From assembly GCA_023391005.1 (NCBI GenBank), contig JAEWBS010000117.1:1-15204 (forward strand): a DNA stretch of 15,204 nt. The letters are read 5' to 3'. The position numbers were made by a program, and so were the translations under genes. The notes under the pieces are model-generated. The model was not told the origin of the DNA. It did no database searches and saw nothing but the letters and a program-made list of their open reading frames with translations. Source of the stretch: Bacillota bacterium (GTDB lineage Bacteria > Bacillota > Clostridia > Oscillospirales > Ruminococcaceae). This document shows positions 1 to 7,491 of this stretch, piece by piece (the stretch's first letter is position 1; every line of letters starts with the position of its first letter).

Positions 1-44
1 CATTGAAGCACCGCTAAATTTTAACCTATACAATTTACAACAGC

Positions 45-1112
45 TCATTCAGTCCGATAAAGCTTAATCTTCCCATTTGAATTCAAAAAGCGGATTAGCA
101 GCGCTGCGACGGGCGCGGCCAGCATGCCGGGCAGTCCCAGTGTGCACAACCCGAAGAACATAGCCGTCAGCGTGATGACCGGGTGCAAACCGAGCGTCTC
201 GCCCACGACATGCGGCTCGATGATATTGCGCATCACGGTGATGACCGCATAGAGCACCAGCAAGCCCGCCCCCAGCGGCCCGCGCCCGTTCGCCAGCTCA
301 AAAATGCCCCAGGGAATCAAAATCGCGCCTGAGCCCAGCAGCGGCATGATATCCAGCATCGCAATGACGGCGGCAATCTTCCAGAACCGCTCGATTCTAA
401 GCGCCCAAAGGCCGACTGAGAGCTCGCAAAAGGTGATGAGCATGATAATCGCGTAGGCGCGTGCCAGACGCAGCAGGCAGGAAAGAAGAAAATTCTTGAC
501 ATCCAGCATCATTGGACGAAAGCGGTGGGGCAGCTGCTGCAATAAAAACAGTGTGACGCGGTCATAATCCATCGCGATTGCAAACGAAGAGATGATCATA
601 AACACAAAGCCGACCAAAAACAGCGGTAGCCCCTTTAAAAAGTTAGTCAGCAGCGTGATCAGAGAGCTGGAGATGCCTGTTACGAGATCCTCGGTGGTGC
701 GGGAGATCAGCACAAACAGCTCCTCGACCGATATGACCGAGGCGGGGGCCAGTTGTTGGATGCGCCACAACAGCCTATCGCCCGCTTGCTGCGCCTGCGG
801 CAGCAGAATCTCGGCGTAATATAGCGGGAAATCTGTGGTTAAATCGATGAGCTTACCGATAATGAGCGCGACCAGCAGACAAAACAGCAGGATAACAACG
901 GCGTAAAACAGCACGCCGACCGTCGCGGAGGCCAGCTTTGACCGGGCGTGAAAGCGGTTAGCCAGATGCCGGAACAGATAAGCCAGCGTCAGGCTGAAGA
1001 TAAAGGGCCAGAACCACGGCAGCACAAAGCGCAGCGCCAAATAGCACAGCGCCGCCACAACCGCGCAGTAGAGGACACGGATGATAAAGGCCAGCTTTTT
1101 TTGTTGTTCCAT
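45..1112 (-). CDS. ytvI: Sporulation integral membrane protein YtvI-like (AI-2E transporter superfamily)
   Basis: A 355-aa polytopic membrane protein. Hydrophobic segments are paired at the N-terminus (about residues 8-50), at 60-90, at about 160-185 and again through the C-terminal half, the pattern of the AI-2E transporter/PerM superfamily. Length and the N-terminal hydrophobic pair followed by a soluble stretch fit the YtvI branch of spore formers, whose exact role in sporulation is not known. An upstream in-frame GTG at 1124 gives four extra residues, but the AAGGTGG sequence on the minus strand sits 8 nt before the ATG at 1112, so that start is chosen. A TATAAT lies on the minus strand at 1161-1156 without a good -35 box. 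The gene diverges from the amino-acid operon. The AI-2E label is a superfamily name and does not imply autoinducer transport. Family assignment is confident; YtvI rather than another paralogue is likely but unproven. Confidence 0.8.
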   Translation of the reverse strand: MEQQKKLAFIIRVLYCAVVAALCYLALRFVLPWFWPFIFSLTLAYLFRHLANRFHARSKLASATVGVLFYAVVILLFCLLVALIIGKLIDLTTDFPLYYAEILLPQAQQAGDRLLWRIQQLAPASVISVEELFVLISRTTEDLVTGISSSLITLLTNFLKGLPLFLVGFVFMIISSFAIAMDYDRVTLFLLQQLPHRFRPMMLDVKNFLLSCLLRLARAYAIIMLITFCELSVGLWALRIERFWKIAAVIAMLDIMPLLGSGAILIPWGIFELANGRGPLGAGLLVLYAVITVMRNIIEPHVVGETLGLHPVITLTAMFFGLCTLGLPGMLAAPVAALLIRFLNSNGKIKLYRTE

Positions 1113-1374
1113 ATGTGCCACCACCTTGATTAATCATATCAAAAACATCGTCCGTATTATATTAGCCCATCGGAGGACAGGAATATCAATAAATGCATAA
1201 AAAAGTTCAAGCAACATTGTGGCTTTTTAATATAATATCTATTATTCGTTTAATAAATACCGCCAAAAACAATATAAAATCCAGATAAATAGAGATAACG
1301 CGATTATTTAAGGTGTAATATTAAAAAACGACCGATAACATGCTTAAAAGATCAAAAATTACAGGAAACAATAA
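1113..1374. other. AT-rich divergent intergenic region
   Basis: This stretch separates ytvI (-) from the amino-acid operon (+). It is strongly AT-rich, with no supportable ORF or RNA gene. The only features noted are a possible minus-strand TATAAT at 1156-1161 for ytvI and, at its right end, the plus-strand promoter of the operon. Confidence 0.5.
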
Positions 1375-1403
1375 TTGCAATTCATCATGGGCAATGCTAT
1401 AGT
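1375..1403 (+). promoter_or_regulatory. Sigma-A-type promoter of the ACT-hom-thrB-lysC operon
   Basis: TTGCAA at 1375-1380 (4 of 6 consensus bases), a 17-nt spacer, and TATAGT at 1398-1403 (5 of 6). Transcription would start near 1410, giving a leader of about 144 nt before the first gene. Confidence 0.6.
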
Positions 1404-1440
1404 GTTTCTAATCTAAATACAAACGTTTTCGGTGGACGGA

Positions 1441-1514
1441 ATGAAGCGCGCTGCGTGTGAACTGCCGTGAGACCCTTCGCCTGCGGGCGTTTGTGCCCGG
1501 CGCAGCGCCGGTGC
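1441..1514 (+). promoter_or_regulatory. GC-rich structured leader, candidate cis-regulatory RNA
   Basis: An abrupt GC-rich block follows AT-rich DNA between the promoter and the first operon gene. GCGCTGCG (1448-1455) is perfectly complementary to CGCAGCGC (1501-1508), and the enclosed 45 nt contain a second helix, CGGGC (1484-1488) with GCCCG (1495-1499), with a 6-nt loop. An alternative helix forms from CCGGC and GCCGG around 1498-1512. No U-run follows, so a transcription terminator is not evident. The 3' end lies about 25 nt before the ribosome binding site. It does not match the T-box, lysine riboswitch or SAM riboswitch cores that I can recognise. Confidence 0.4.
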
Positions 1515-1553
1515 TGAAAGCATACTTGCATATTGAAAGGAGTAGCCAAAGTC

Positions 1554-1997
1554 ATGTGGACACCCCCAAAATATTTGGTTGTTGAAACGGATATGCTCCC
1601 CGAAGTTTTTTCAAAGGTAGTATATGCAAAGCAGCTGCTAGAAAACGGCGAAACCAATAATATTTCTCATGCCGCCAAAATGGCCGGCATTTCGCGCAGC
1701 GCCATCTATAAATACCGCGATGCGGTGTTCCCTTATGTTAGAGAGATGTCCGGTAAGGTCGTCAGCATCTATGTGTTGCTGCGCGACAAGCCCGGCATGC
1801 TTTCAAATCTGATCGCCGAGCTTTATCGCAACGGCGTTAACATTCTGACCATCAATCAGAACATTCCGGTCGACGGTCTTGCCGCGGTATCGGTTTCGGT
1901 CTCGCTCGACGCCACCAGCACCAGCGATATGGAGCTGGTCACCGCCATTAAAAAGCTCGAGGGCGTCGTCGAAGCGCGCAAGCTCACCGGCCATTGA
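1554..1997 (+). CDS. HTH-ACT domain protein (PheB/UPF0735 type)
   Basis: A 147-aa protein in two parts. Residues about 15-60 contain a helix-turn-helix-like stretch (ISHAAKMAGISRSAIYKYRD, 37-56). Residues about 68-145 form an ACT domain with the ligand-loop motif RDKPGML (77-83) followed by NGVNILTINQ. ACT domains bind amino acids and usually confer feedback control. This is the family annotated as ACT domain-containing protein PheB, often found beside aromatic or threonine biosynthesis genes. TTG at 1533 is an alternative start, but AAAGGAG at 1536-1542 lies inside that extension, 11 nt before ATG 1554, so ATG is chosen. As first gene of the operon, its likely role is as an amino-acid-sensing regulator of the pathway, either on the enzymes or on DNA; this is inference. 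Confidence 0.82.
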   Translation: MWTPPKYLVVETDMLPEVFSKVVYAKQLLENGETNNISHAAKMAGISRSAIYKYRDAVFPYVREMSGKVVSIYVLLRDKPGMLSNLIAELYRNGVNILTINQNIPVDGLAAVSVSVSLDATSTSDMELVTAIKKLEGVVEARKLTGH

Positions 1998-2010
1998 TCT
2001 GTGCATACGT

Positions 2011-2030
2011 CCGGTACCTGTACCGGTTTT
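2011..2030 (+). terminator. Short hairpin with U-run between the ACT gene and hom
   Basis: CCGGTA (2011-2016), loop CCTG, TACCGG (2021-2026), then TTTT. The 6-bp GC-capped stem with only four U residues would be a weak or partial terminator. It lies before the strong AGGAGG of hom, so it could lower expression of downstream genes relative to the ACT gene or act in mRNA processing. Confidence 0.35.
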
Positions 2031-2059
2031 AATACCCAACTTTAGGAGGAACAGCGCAT

Positions 2060-3280
2060 ATGAAAATCGCAATCATCGGCTACGGTGTAGTCGGTTCCGG
2101 CGTGGCGGAGGTTTTTTATAAAAACCGGGTCCGTATTAACGCCAAGGCCGGAAGAGAACTCGACATCAAATATATTGTCGACATTAAAAGCCTTGAGGGA
2201 ACGCCGTATGCTGAAAAAGGCATTACGGATTTTGATAAGGTTTTGAACGATCCTGAGGTGGGTATTGTTGTTGAAACGATAGGCGGCCTCAAGCCCGCCT
2301 ATGATTTTTCCAAGCGCAGCCTGTTGGCGGGCAAGCATGTGATCACCTCGAATAAGGAGCTGGTGGCCACCCACGGCGCTGAGCTTCTGGCCATCGCCAA
2401 AGAGAAGAATGTCAATTATCTGTTTGAGGCGAGCGTCGGCGGCGGCATTCCGGTGCTGCACCCGCTTTACCAATGCCTTGGCAGCGACGACATCACCGAG
2501 GTCGCCGGCATCTTAAATGGCACGACCAATTTTATTATGACCGAGATGATTGAAAACGGCATGTCCTTTGAGGACGCGCTGAAGCTGGCGCAGCAAAACG
2601 GCTACGCCGAGCAGAACCCCGCCGCCGACGTCGAGGGCAAGGATGCCTGCCGCAAAATCTGCATTTTGGCGTCGCTCGTCTACGGTAAACATATTTATCC
2701 CGATGAGGTGCATACTGAGGGCATTACGGCCATTACCGCCAACGACGTCAGCGCCGCTTCAAAGGCGGGCTATGCGATCAAGCTGATCGGACGCGCCAAG
2801 CAGACCGAGCAGGGCCTTATGGCGATGGTCTCCCCGGCGCTCGTTTCTAAAAAGAGCCTGATTGGCAACGTCAACGGCGTCTTTAACGCTGTGCTGGCGC
2901 GCGGCTCCGACTTGGGTGACGTGCTGTTCTACGGGCCGGGTGCGGGTAAGGCCCCCACAGCGTCTGCCGTCATCTCCGACATTGTCGACGCGGCCCGCGC
3001 GGACGGCAACATCCCGACGCTCGGCTGGGAGGATGCGCACAATACGCTCATCGACCACCGTCAGGACGTCACGCCGGTTATGGTGCGCGTGGCGGCCGGT
3101 GAAGAGGCCGCAGCGGTCGCGCTGTTCGGTTGCACACGAAAGATCGAGAGCTATTCCCGCGACGGCGAGGCGGCGTTTATCACCCCCGCGCTGTCACACG
3201 CGCAGTTTGAAACGTTGGTTGCGCAGGCCGCGCAAAAAAACACGACCATTTTGTCGGCTTTTCGCGTACTGGATTATTAA
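2060..3280 (+). CDS. hom: Homoserine dehydrogenase
   Basis: A 406-aa enzyme reducing aspartate semialdehyde to homoserine, the branch point to threonine and methionine. Residues 1-130 are an NAD(P)-binding Rossmann domain with GYGVVGSG at 7-14. The catalytic domain carries EASVGGGIP (123-131), GILNGTTNFI (150-159) and the family signature from 186 to 205 with DVEGKDACRK. ATG 2060 has AGGAGG at 2044-2049, 10 nt away. The enzyme is shorter than Bacillus-type homoserine dehydrogenases (about 430 aa). Its last 75 residues resemble the position of the usual ACT domain, but no D-x-PG ligand loop is visible, so feedback sensing may be lost or moved to the separate ACT protein upstream. It is followed 12 nt later by thrB. 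Confidence 0.95.
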   Translation: MKIAIIGYGVVGSGVAEVFYKNRVRINAKAGRELDIKYIVDIKSLEGTPYAEKGITDFDKVLNDPEVGIVVETIGGLKPAYDFSKRSLLAGKHVITSNKELVATHGAELLAIAKEKNVNYLFEASVGGGIPVLHPLYQCLGSDDITEVAGILNGTTNFIMTEMIENGMSFEDALKLAQQNGYAEQNPAADVEGKDACRKICILASLVYGKHIYPDEVHTEGITAITANDVSAASKAGYAIKLIGRAKQTEQGLMAMVSPALVSKKSLIGNVNGVFNAVLARGSDLGDVLFYGPGAGKAPTASAVISDIVDAARADGNIPTLGWEDAHNTLIDHRQDVTPVMVRVAAGEEAAAVALFGCTRKIESYSRDGEAAFITPALSHAQFETLVAQAAQKNTTILSAFRVLDY

Positions 3281-3292
3281 GGAGGCGGCGCA

Positions 3293-4213
3293 TTGATTAC
3301 CGTTAAGGTTCCGGCGACCTCCGCCAACGTGGGCTCGGGCTTCGACTCACTCGGGCTGGCGGTCACGCTGTATAACGCGCTGCACCTTGAGGAATATGAG
3401 GGCCTGTCGATCCGCTCGCTCGACGATGTCGAGGTGCCCTGTGACGAGACGAATCTCGTTTATACAACGATGAAATCGATGTATGAGTTGTGCGGCAGAC
3501 CGTTTTACGGCGTCCGTTTCGGCCAGATCAACAACATTCCACTCTCGCGCGGTCTGGGCAGCAGCTCGGCGTGCATCATCGGCGGGCTGCTGGCCGCGAA
3601 CCACATGATGAAATTCCCGTTTTCGCGGCAGGAGATCATCAATCTGGCCGCGTCGATCGAGGGGCATCCCGACAACACGACCCCGGCGCTGCTCGGCGGC
3701 TTCGTCGCCTCGGTTTTCGACGGCGAGCGGGTGCATTATGTCCGGCAGGAGCTGCACGTCGGCATCAAATTCGCGGCGCTGATCCCCGATACCGAGCTGA
3801 AAACCTCGCTGGCCAGAAGCGTTTTGCCGAAGCGTATCAGCCACAAGGACGCGGTTTATAACCTCTCCCGCGCCGCCTTAATGAGCGCCTCGCTCGCGAC
3901 CGGCAGCTACCACAACCTGCGTTGCGCCGCTGGCGACCGCCTGCATCAGGATTACCGCCTGCCGCTCATCTCAGGTGCCGAGCGCGCGATGAAGATGATG
4001 GATGAGGAGGGGGCCTACTGCACCTATATCAGCGGTGCGGGCTCGACGCTGATGGCGATGGTGCCCGGCGACAAGGAAAACATCTTTTATTCGAGAATGC
4101 GCCCCCGCCTTGACGCGGAGGGCTATAAAAAATGGAAGCTACTCATGCTCGACGCCGATAACACCGGTGCCATCTGCGTCGAAAGCATTCCATTGCTCGA
4201 TATTGCAAAATGA
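3293..4213 (+). CDS. thrB: Homoserine kinase
   Basis: A 306-aa GHMP-family kinase phosphorylating homoserine to O-phosphohomoserine in threonine synthesis. The N-terminal motif VPATSANVGSGFDSLGLAV spans 6-24, the ATP-binding GHMP loop PLSRGLGSSSA is at 83-93, EGHPDN at 123-128, and the C-terminal GHMP motif SGAGST at 247-252. The start is a TTG at 3293, supported by AAGGAGG at 3279-3285 with 7-nt spacing. The ribosome binding site overlaps the stop of hom, indicating coupled translation. Threonine synthase (thrC) is not in the window. Length is normal for the family. Confidence 0.95.
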   Translation: MITVKVPATSANVGSGFDSLGLAVTLYNALHLEEYEGLSIRSLDDVEVPCDETNLVYTTMKSMYELCGRPFYGVRFGQINNIPLSRGLGSSSACIIGGLLAANHMMKFPFSRQEIINLAASIEGHPDNTTPALLGGFVASVFDGERVHYVRQELHVGIKFAALIPDTELKTSLARSVLPKRISHKDAVYNLSRAALMSASLATGSYHNLRCAAGDRLHQDYRLPLISGAERAMKMMDEEGAYCTYISGAGSTLMAMVPGDKENIFYSRMRPRLDAEGYKKWKLLMLDADNTGAICVESIPLLDIAK

Positions 4214-4253
4214 TGCATATACTGTTGTAGACTATAAACAGGAGGAAAAGAAG

Positions 4254-5462
4254 TTGAATCTCATAGTACAAAAGTTTGGCGGCACCTCGGTGGCCGACGC
4301 TGCGCGTATCGAGCATGTTGCGGATATCATTGCGCGCACCTACGCCGTCGGCAACAACGTTGTCGCGGTAGTTTCGGCTCAGGGCAAGTTTACCGACGTA
4401 TTGGTCGACAAAGCAAACGAGATCAACCCCAAGGCGTCGAAGCGCGAACTGGATATGCTGCTCGCGGCCGGCGAACAGATTTCAATTTCGCTGCTCGCGA
4501 TGGCGATCGAAAAGCGCGGGCTGCCGGTTAAATCCTTTTTGGGTTGGCAGGCGGGCTTTCTGACCGACTCTAACCATTCGAATGCACGCATCCGAAAAAT
4601 CAACAAGGAACGTATCGAGAATGAGCTGGCAAAGCGCACGATCGTTATTGTGGCGGGCTTTCAGGGCATCAATCGCTATGATGATATCACAACGCTGGGC
4701 CGCGGCGGCTCGGACACGAGCGCCGTCGCGCTCGCCGCAGCGCTCGATGCGAAAAAATGCCAGATTTTCACCGACGTCGAGGGCGTCTATACCGCCGATC
4801 CGCGTCTGGTTAAAGATGCCGTAAAGCTTGATTCGATCAGCTATGACGAGATGCTCGAGCTTGCGTCGCTTGGCGCGCAGGTGCTGCACAACCGTTCGGT
4901 CGAAATGGCAAAGCGATACAACGTGGATCTTGAGGTTCTCTCGAGCATGCAAGACAAACCGGGTACCATCATTAAGGAGGAAGCTGACGTGGAAAAGATG
5001 ATCATCAGTGGTGTCGCTAAGGATACAAACATAGCAAGAATTTCGATTTTGGAACTCAAGGATCAGCCCGGCATCGCCTTTAAGGTGTTCTCACTGCTGG
5101 CCAAGGAGAAGATCAACGTCGACATCATTTTGCAGTCGGTGGGCCGCAGCGGCACCAAGGATATCACCTTTACCGTCGCCAAGGATAACGCCGAGCGCGC
5201 CGTGGCGATACTCGACGCCAACAAGCACCTCATCGGCATCAAGCAGGTGCTGTGCGATACCGAGAGCGCCAAGGTCTCGATTGTCGGCGCGGGCATGGAA
5301 TCGAACCCCGGCGTGGCCAGCAAGCTGTTCGACGCGCTGGCGCAGGCCAATATCAACATTGACATGGTTTCGACCAGCGAGATCAAAATCTCGGTGCTCA
5401 TCGCGCTCAAAGACGCCGAGCGCGCCGTTATGGTCATCCACGACGCGTTTTATAACAACTGA
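4254..5462 (+). CDS. lysC: Aspartokinase, alpha subunit (class with two C-terminal ACT domains)
   Basis: A 402-aa aspartate kinase, catalysing the first step of the aspartate family (lysine, threonine, methionine, diaminopimelate). The kinase domain spans residues 1 to about 235, with KFGGTSV at 7-13, GRGGSDTSA at 149-157 and FTDVEGVYTADPR at 172-184. Two ACT domains follow: about 252-325, with LKDQPGIAFKV, and about 328-402, with ESNPGVASKL. The frame is open further upstream, but TTG 4254 is chosen because AGGAGG lies at 4240-4245, 8 nt before it, and the encoded MNLIVQKFGGTS is the standard N-terminus. Length matches the Bacillus LysC type, which is made with a separate beta subunit; an internal start supporting this is listed separately. 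Feedback control by lysine and/or threonine is expected from the family; which one cannot be read here. Confidence 0.94.
   Translation: MNLIVQKFGGTSVADAARIEHVADIIARTYAVGNNVVAVVSAQGKFTDVLVDKANEINPKASKRELDMLLAAGEQISISLLAMAIEKRGLPVKSFLGWQAGFLTDSNHSNARIRKINKERIENELAKRTIVIVAGFQGINRYDDITTLGRGGSDTSAVALAAALDAKKCQIFTDVEGVYTADPRLVKDAVKLDSISYDEMLELASLGAQVLHNRSVEMAKRYNVDLEVLSSMQDKPGTIIKEEADVEKMIISGVAKDTNIARISILELKDQPGIAFKVFSLLAKEKINVDIILQSVGRSGTKDITFTVAKDNAERAVAILDANKHLIGIKQVLCDTESAKVSIVGAGMESNPGVASKLFDALAQANINIDMVSTSEIKISVLIALKDAERAVMVIHDAFYNN
4974..4991 (+). promoter_or_regulatory. Internal ribosome binding site and GTG start for aspartokinase beta subunit
   Basis: Inside lysC a full AAGGAGG (4974-4980) precedes an in-frame GTG at 4989-4991 by 8 nt. 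Translation from there would give the last 157 residues, exactly the two ACT domains. Bacillus subtilis lysC is known to make such a beta subunit from an in-frame internal start. The site lies between kinase and regulatory domains, where a chance purine run would be less expected. Confidence 0.6.
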
Positions 5463-5482
5463 TCGGTTCTTAAAATAAACCG

Positions 5483-5520
5483 CCCCTCCGCACTGGCTAT
5501 CGCTGTGCGGAGGGGGTTTG
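5483..5520 (+). terminator. Intrinsic terminator after lysC
   Basis: CCCCTCCGCAC (5483-5493) pairs with GTGCGGAGGGG (5505-5515), an 11-bp GC-rich stem with an 11-nt loop, followed by GTTTG. It starts 20 nt after the lysC stop. The U-tract is short, and a second hairpin follows. Confidence 0.7.
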
Positions 5521-5535
5521 CATTTTAAAGCGTTT

Positions 5536-5593
5536 GCCGCAGCGCCAATGGGCATCGCTGTCTATGGCGATGCCCATTGGCGCTGGCTTTTAT
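5536..5593. terminator. Second, long perfect hairpin between convergent genes
   Basis: An 18-bp perfect inverted repeat (5541-5558 and 5567-5584) with an 8-nt loop, followed by CTTTTATAT on the plus strand. On the minus strand it is followed by a shorter CTTT run. It separates lysC (+) from the small membrane protein gene (-), so it probably terminates transcription from both sides. Confidence 0.7.
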
Positions 5594-5659
5594 ATGACGC
5601 GTACTGTTTGATTAGGCGATGGTCCCTTGCAGCTTCTGCGTGGCAATCCATTACAGGTA

Positions 5660-5887
5660 TTAGTCTTCAGATGACGGTTCGTTATCCTGCTGCAGCTGTG
5701 CGAGCTTTTTTTCCAGCGCATCGATCCTGTCGGCCTGTCGGATATAGGTAGTGATCCATATCGCCAGCAAAAACGCGATGAAAGACATTGCCGCCCAGAT
5801 ATTGCTCAACAGAAGACCCCCGAGGAAAAACAGCGTGACAAAGCACAGGATAAGGCAAATAATAAACGTCTCAAAAAACAGCTTCAA
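5660..5887 (-). CDS. Small two-TM membrane protein with C-terminal coiled coil
   Basis: A 75-aa protein. Residues about 5-27 and 30-49 are strongly hydrophobic and form two likely membrane helices joined by a short turn. Residues 50-68 (RQADRIDALEKKLAQLQQ) have a heptad pattern typical of a short coiled coil, and the tail is acidic. The start is TTG at 5887 (minus strand), because GGAGG lies 8 nt upstream; the longer reading to 5938 has no such site and would add a non-natural hydrophilic lead. No family is recognised. The topology would leave the coil on one side of the membrane, suited to oligomerisation, but no function can be given. Confidence 0.7.
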   Translation of the reverse strand: MKLFFETFIICLILCFVTLFFLGGLLLSNIWAAMSFIAFLLAIWITTYIRQADRIDALEKKLAQLQQDNEPSSED

Positions 5888-5983
5888 TTTGGTTACCTCC
5901 GTTTCTTGTGTTGCTGGTAAGAGAGCGGTAGCTCTCAAGCATTATTCCATGCGCGCAGGCCGTGCCATTGCACATTAGCCCAA

Positions 5984-6102
5984 TATAATAACCGTTTTAC
6001 GGTTATTATACCATGAGCGTAAGCGAATGGTATAATTGGCCATCGCCGATAGGCGGGCCATCTAAAATGAAGCGTATAATAGCCGTCTTACGGCTATTAT
6101 AC
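5984..6102. repeat. MITE-like cluster of AT-rich palindromes
   Basis: Two related palindromes bound a 119-bp segment: an 11-bp stem at 5984-5994/6000-6010 (TATAATAACCG, loop TTTTA) and a 12-bp stem at 6074-6085/6091-6102 (GTATAATAGCCG, loop TCTTA). Between them, ATTATACCAT (6005-6014) and ATGGTATAAT (6027-6036) form a 10-bp inverted repeat that competes with the first stem, and TGGCC...CGCC/GGCG...GGCCA (6037-6060) forms another hairpin. The outer palindromes differ at paired positions (AACCG/CGGTT against AGCCG/CGGCT), so pairing is kept. It resembles a small non-autonomous palindromic element; no transposase or target-site duplication is evident. Confidence 0.5.
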
Positions 6103-6421
6103 CACAAGAACAAAGCGGGTGGGTATGTCATTACCTGTCAATCGGCTGTAATCACAGTAGAAAGGTAAGCTGTCACACCGGATTAGGGTACACCTGCAGC
6201 GCAAACCTTTCTTTTATATCGGGCATAGACTGGAAGGGAAGTTACAGTCTCTTTTAACAGCTATCGTCAATCAGGCTGTTTTCTATTCAAAAAGTCGTAT
6301 TTTTTAATTAATATGTTATTTTGGCACGGCGGATAAGCGGGCCAGCGGACAGAATGCTGATCGCGTTCAATGACTATAATCTGTCGTGCAGGCACCTATC
6401 CGCTTGATAGAGGAGGACAGA
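6103..6421 (+). other. Intergenic region upstream of the BclA-C-like gene
   Basis: No ORF is supportable. Weak structure is present: GAAAGGT (6160-6166) pairs with ACCTTTC (6205-6211), followed by TTTTATAT, and AGACTG (6227-6232) pairs with CAGTCT (6245-6250), followed by CTTTT. TATAAT at 6375-6380 could be a -10 box for the downstream gene, but no matching -35 box lies 16-18 nt before it; a sporulation sigma factor is possible but cannot be shown. Confidence 0.35.
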
Positions 6422-7432
6422 ATGATGAGTATCGCCTTGCAGATTGAACGCACCGCAGCGGGTATGGTAGCAGCCGGTGAGAATGTCGTTTTCGATACCG
6501 TTGCCTATACCTCGGGAAATATCGGTTATAATAGCGCGACCGGTGTCGTTAACTTTTATGAGGCTGGAAGATATTTGATTAACTGGTGGGTGACCACGCA
6601 GTCTTCCGCCTCGGTAAACGGCGCTATATTTGCAGTTTCTACGTCCGAGGGGCAAATAACAACAGGGAACTCTCCGGTTAAAAAAGGTGAGGTCTGCGGT
6701 ACGGGGATTATAACGGTTTCCGTGGTGCCGTCAACAGCTTCGCTGATCAATCAAAGCGCGGACGCTTTTTATTACGCCGCACAGCTGCCGCTGGCCGCGG
6801 GTCTGGTGATCACCAAGGACACCTCGGGCAGCACGGCGGAGACGACCGCCTGCTTTGCGGTGGCGCAGATGGCGCATATCCTCTCGCAGATGATCACAGC
6901 CTATGCCGGTAGGACATGGTCGGTTTTTACAAGCACGCTGGCCACCTATTCCGGTATGCCGCTTGGCCTGTATACCGCGCCGGGAGCCGCTCAGCCCGCC
7001 CTTTTACAGCTTGTGGACGTCAATGGCGATTATGAAACACTTCCTATTGCAGGTATTTCGGCAATTTATCCCGGTGACGGAACGGTTTACGATCCGTCCT
7101 TTACGTTTTTGCCCGCGCCCGAGCCGCTGCCGCCCGGGTGCGATACAGATCTGCTTTTGGCCATCCGGTCTTATCTGCCGGTGGGAACCGACGTTTCGCT
7201 CAGAATGCCGGTCAGTATTTCGGCTTCTGGCAGTATTTATAAAAATGAATACGGCGTTTTAATCCTTTCCGACGAGAATGGAAATACGCCGATCTTGATC
7301 GCTTCGCCGCATATACGCCGCATTTTTACGCAGGATTCCGCATTGCGGTCCGCGTTGAAAAGCGGGGGTAAAAATCCGACCATCAGCCTCGACAGGACGG
7401 CGGGGTTAGAGCCGGATGTGGCAAAAGCCTGA
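6422..7432 (+). CDS. BclA C-terminal-like (C1q/TNF-like) domain protein, probable spore-surface or surface protein
   Basis: A 336-aa protein. Residues about 15-132 read like the jelly-roll domain at the C-terminus of exosporium glycoprotein BclA, with the pattern VVFDTVAYTSGNIGYNSATG, an EAGRYLINWWV strand and a closing LAAGLVITK strand. BclA-type proteins normally carry a collagen-like GXY tract before this domain; here the domain is N-terminal and no GXY repeats are present. Residues about 165-336 are unrecognised, with a proline-rich hinge (PAPEPLPPGC, 231-240) and a charged C-terminus. No signal peptide or membrane segment is seen, which fits mother-cell deposition on spores. The start at ATG 6422 or 6425 follows AGGAGG at 6411-6416. 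An upstream in-frame GTG at 6386 lacks such a site. Spore location is inference from the domain and genome context. Confidence 0.7.
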   Translation: MMSIALQIERTAAGMVAAGENVVFDTVAYTSGNIGYNSATGVVNFYEAGRYLINWWVTTQSSASVNGAIFAVSTSEGQITTGNSPVKKGEVCGTGIITVSVVPSTASLINQSADAFYYAAQLPLAAGLVITKDTSGSTAETTACFAVAQMAHILSQMITAYAGRTWSVFTSTLATYSGMPLGLYTAPGAAQPALLQLVDVNGDYETLPIAGISAIYPGDGTVYDPSFTFLPAPEPLPPGCDTDLLLAIRSYLPVGTDVSLRMPVSISASGSIYKNEYGVLILSDENGNTPILIASPHIRRIFTQDSALRSALKSGGKNPTISLDRTAGLEPDVAKA

Positions 7433-7491
7433 GGCGCACACAAGCGCACAACGCAGTGATGGGTTGACCCATCGGTTCAAAAAAAGCCTTA

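Noticed and set aside
1..15. Possible fourth border-repeat copy at the left edge (minus strand AGCGGTGCTTCAA)
   Set aside because: Only about 12 bases match, without the adjoining GATTCCCCGCC sequence or the hairpin, which would lie outside the window.
1441..1470. Nine-codon leader peptide (MKRAACELP) in the operon leader
   Set aside because: It has only a weak GGTGG upstream and no run of threonine, isoleucine, lysine or methionine codons, so it has no attenuation signature.
1404..1553. T-box or lysine riboswitch
   Set aside because: No T-box sequence and no terminator U-run are present, and the lysine riboswitch core was not found.
5518..5751. Plus-strand frame across the post-lysC hairpin
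   Set aside because: It spans the 18-bp terminator hairpin, has no ribosome binding site and opposes the better supported small membrane protein gene.
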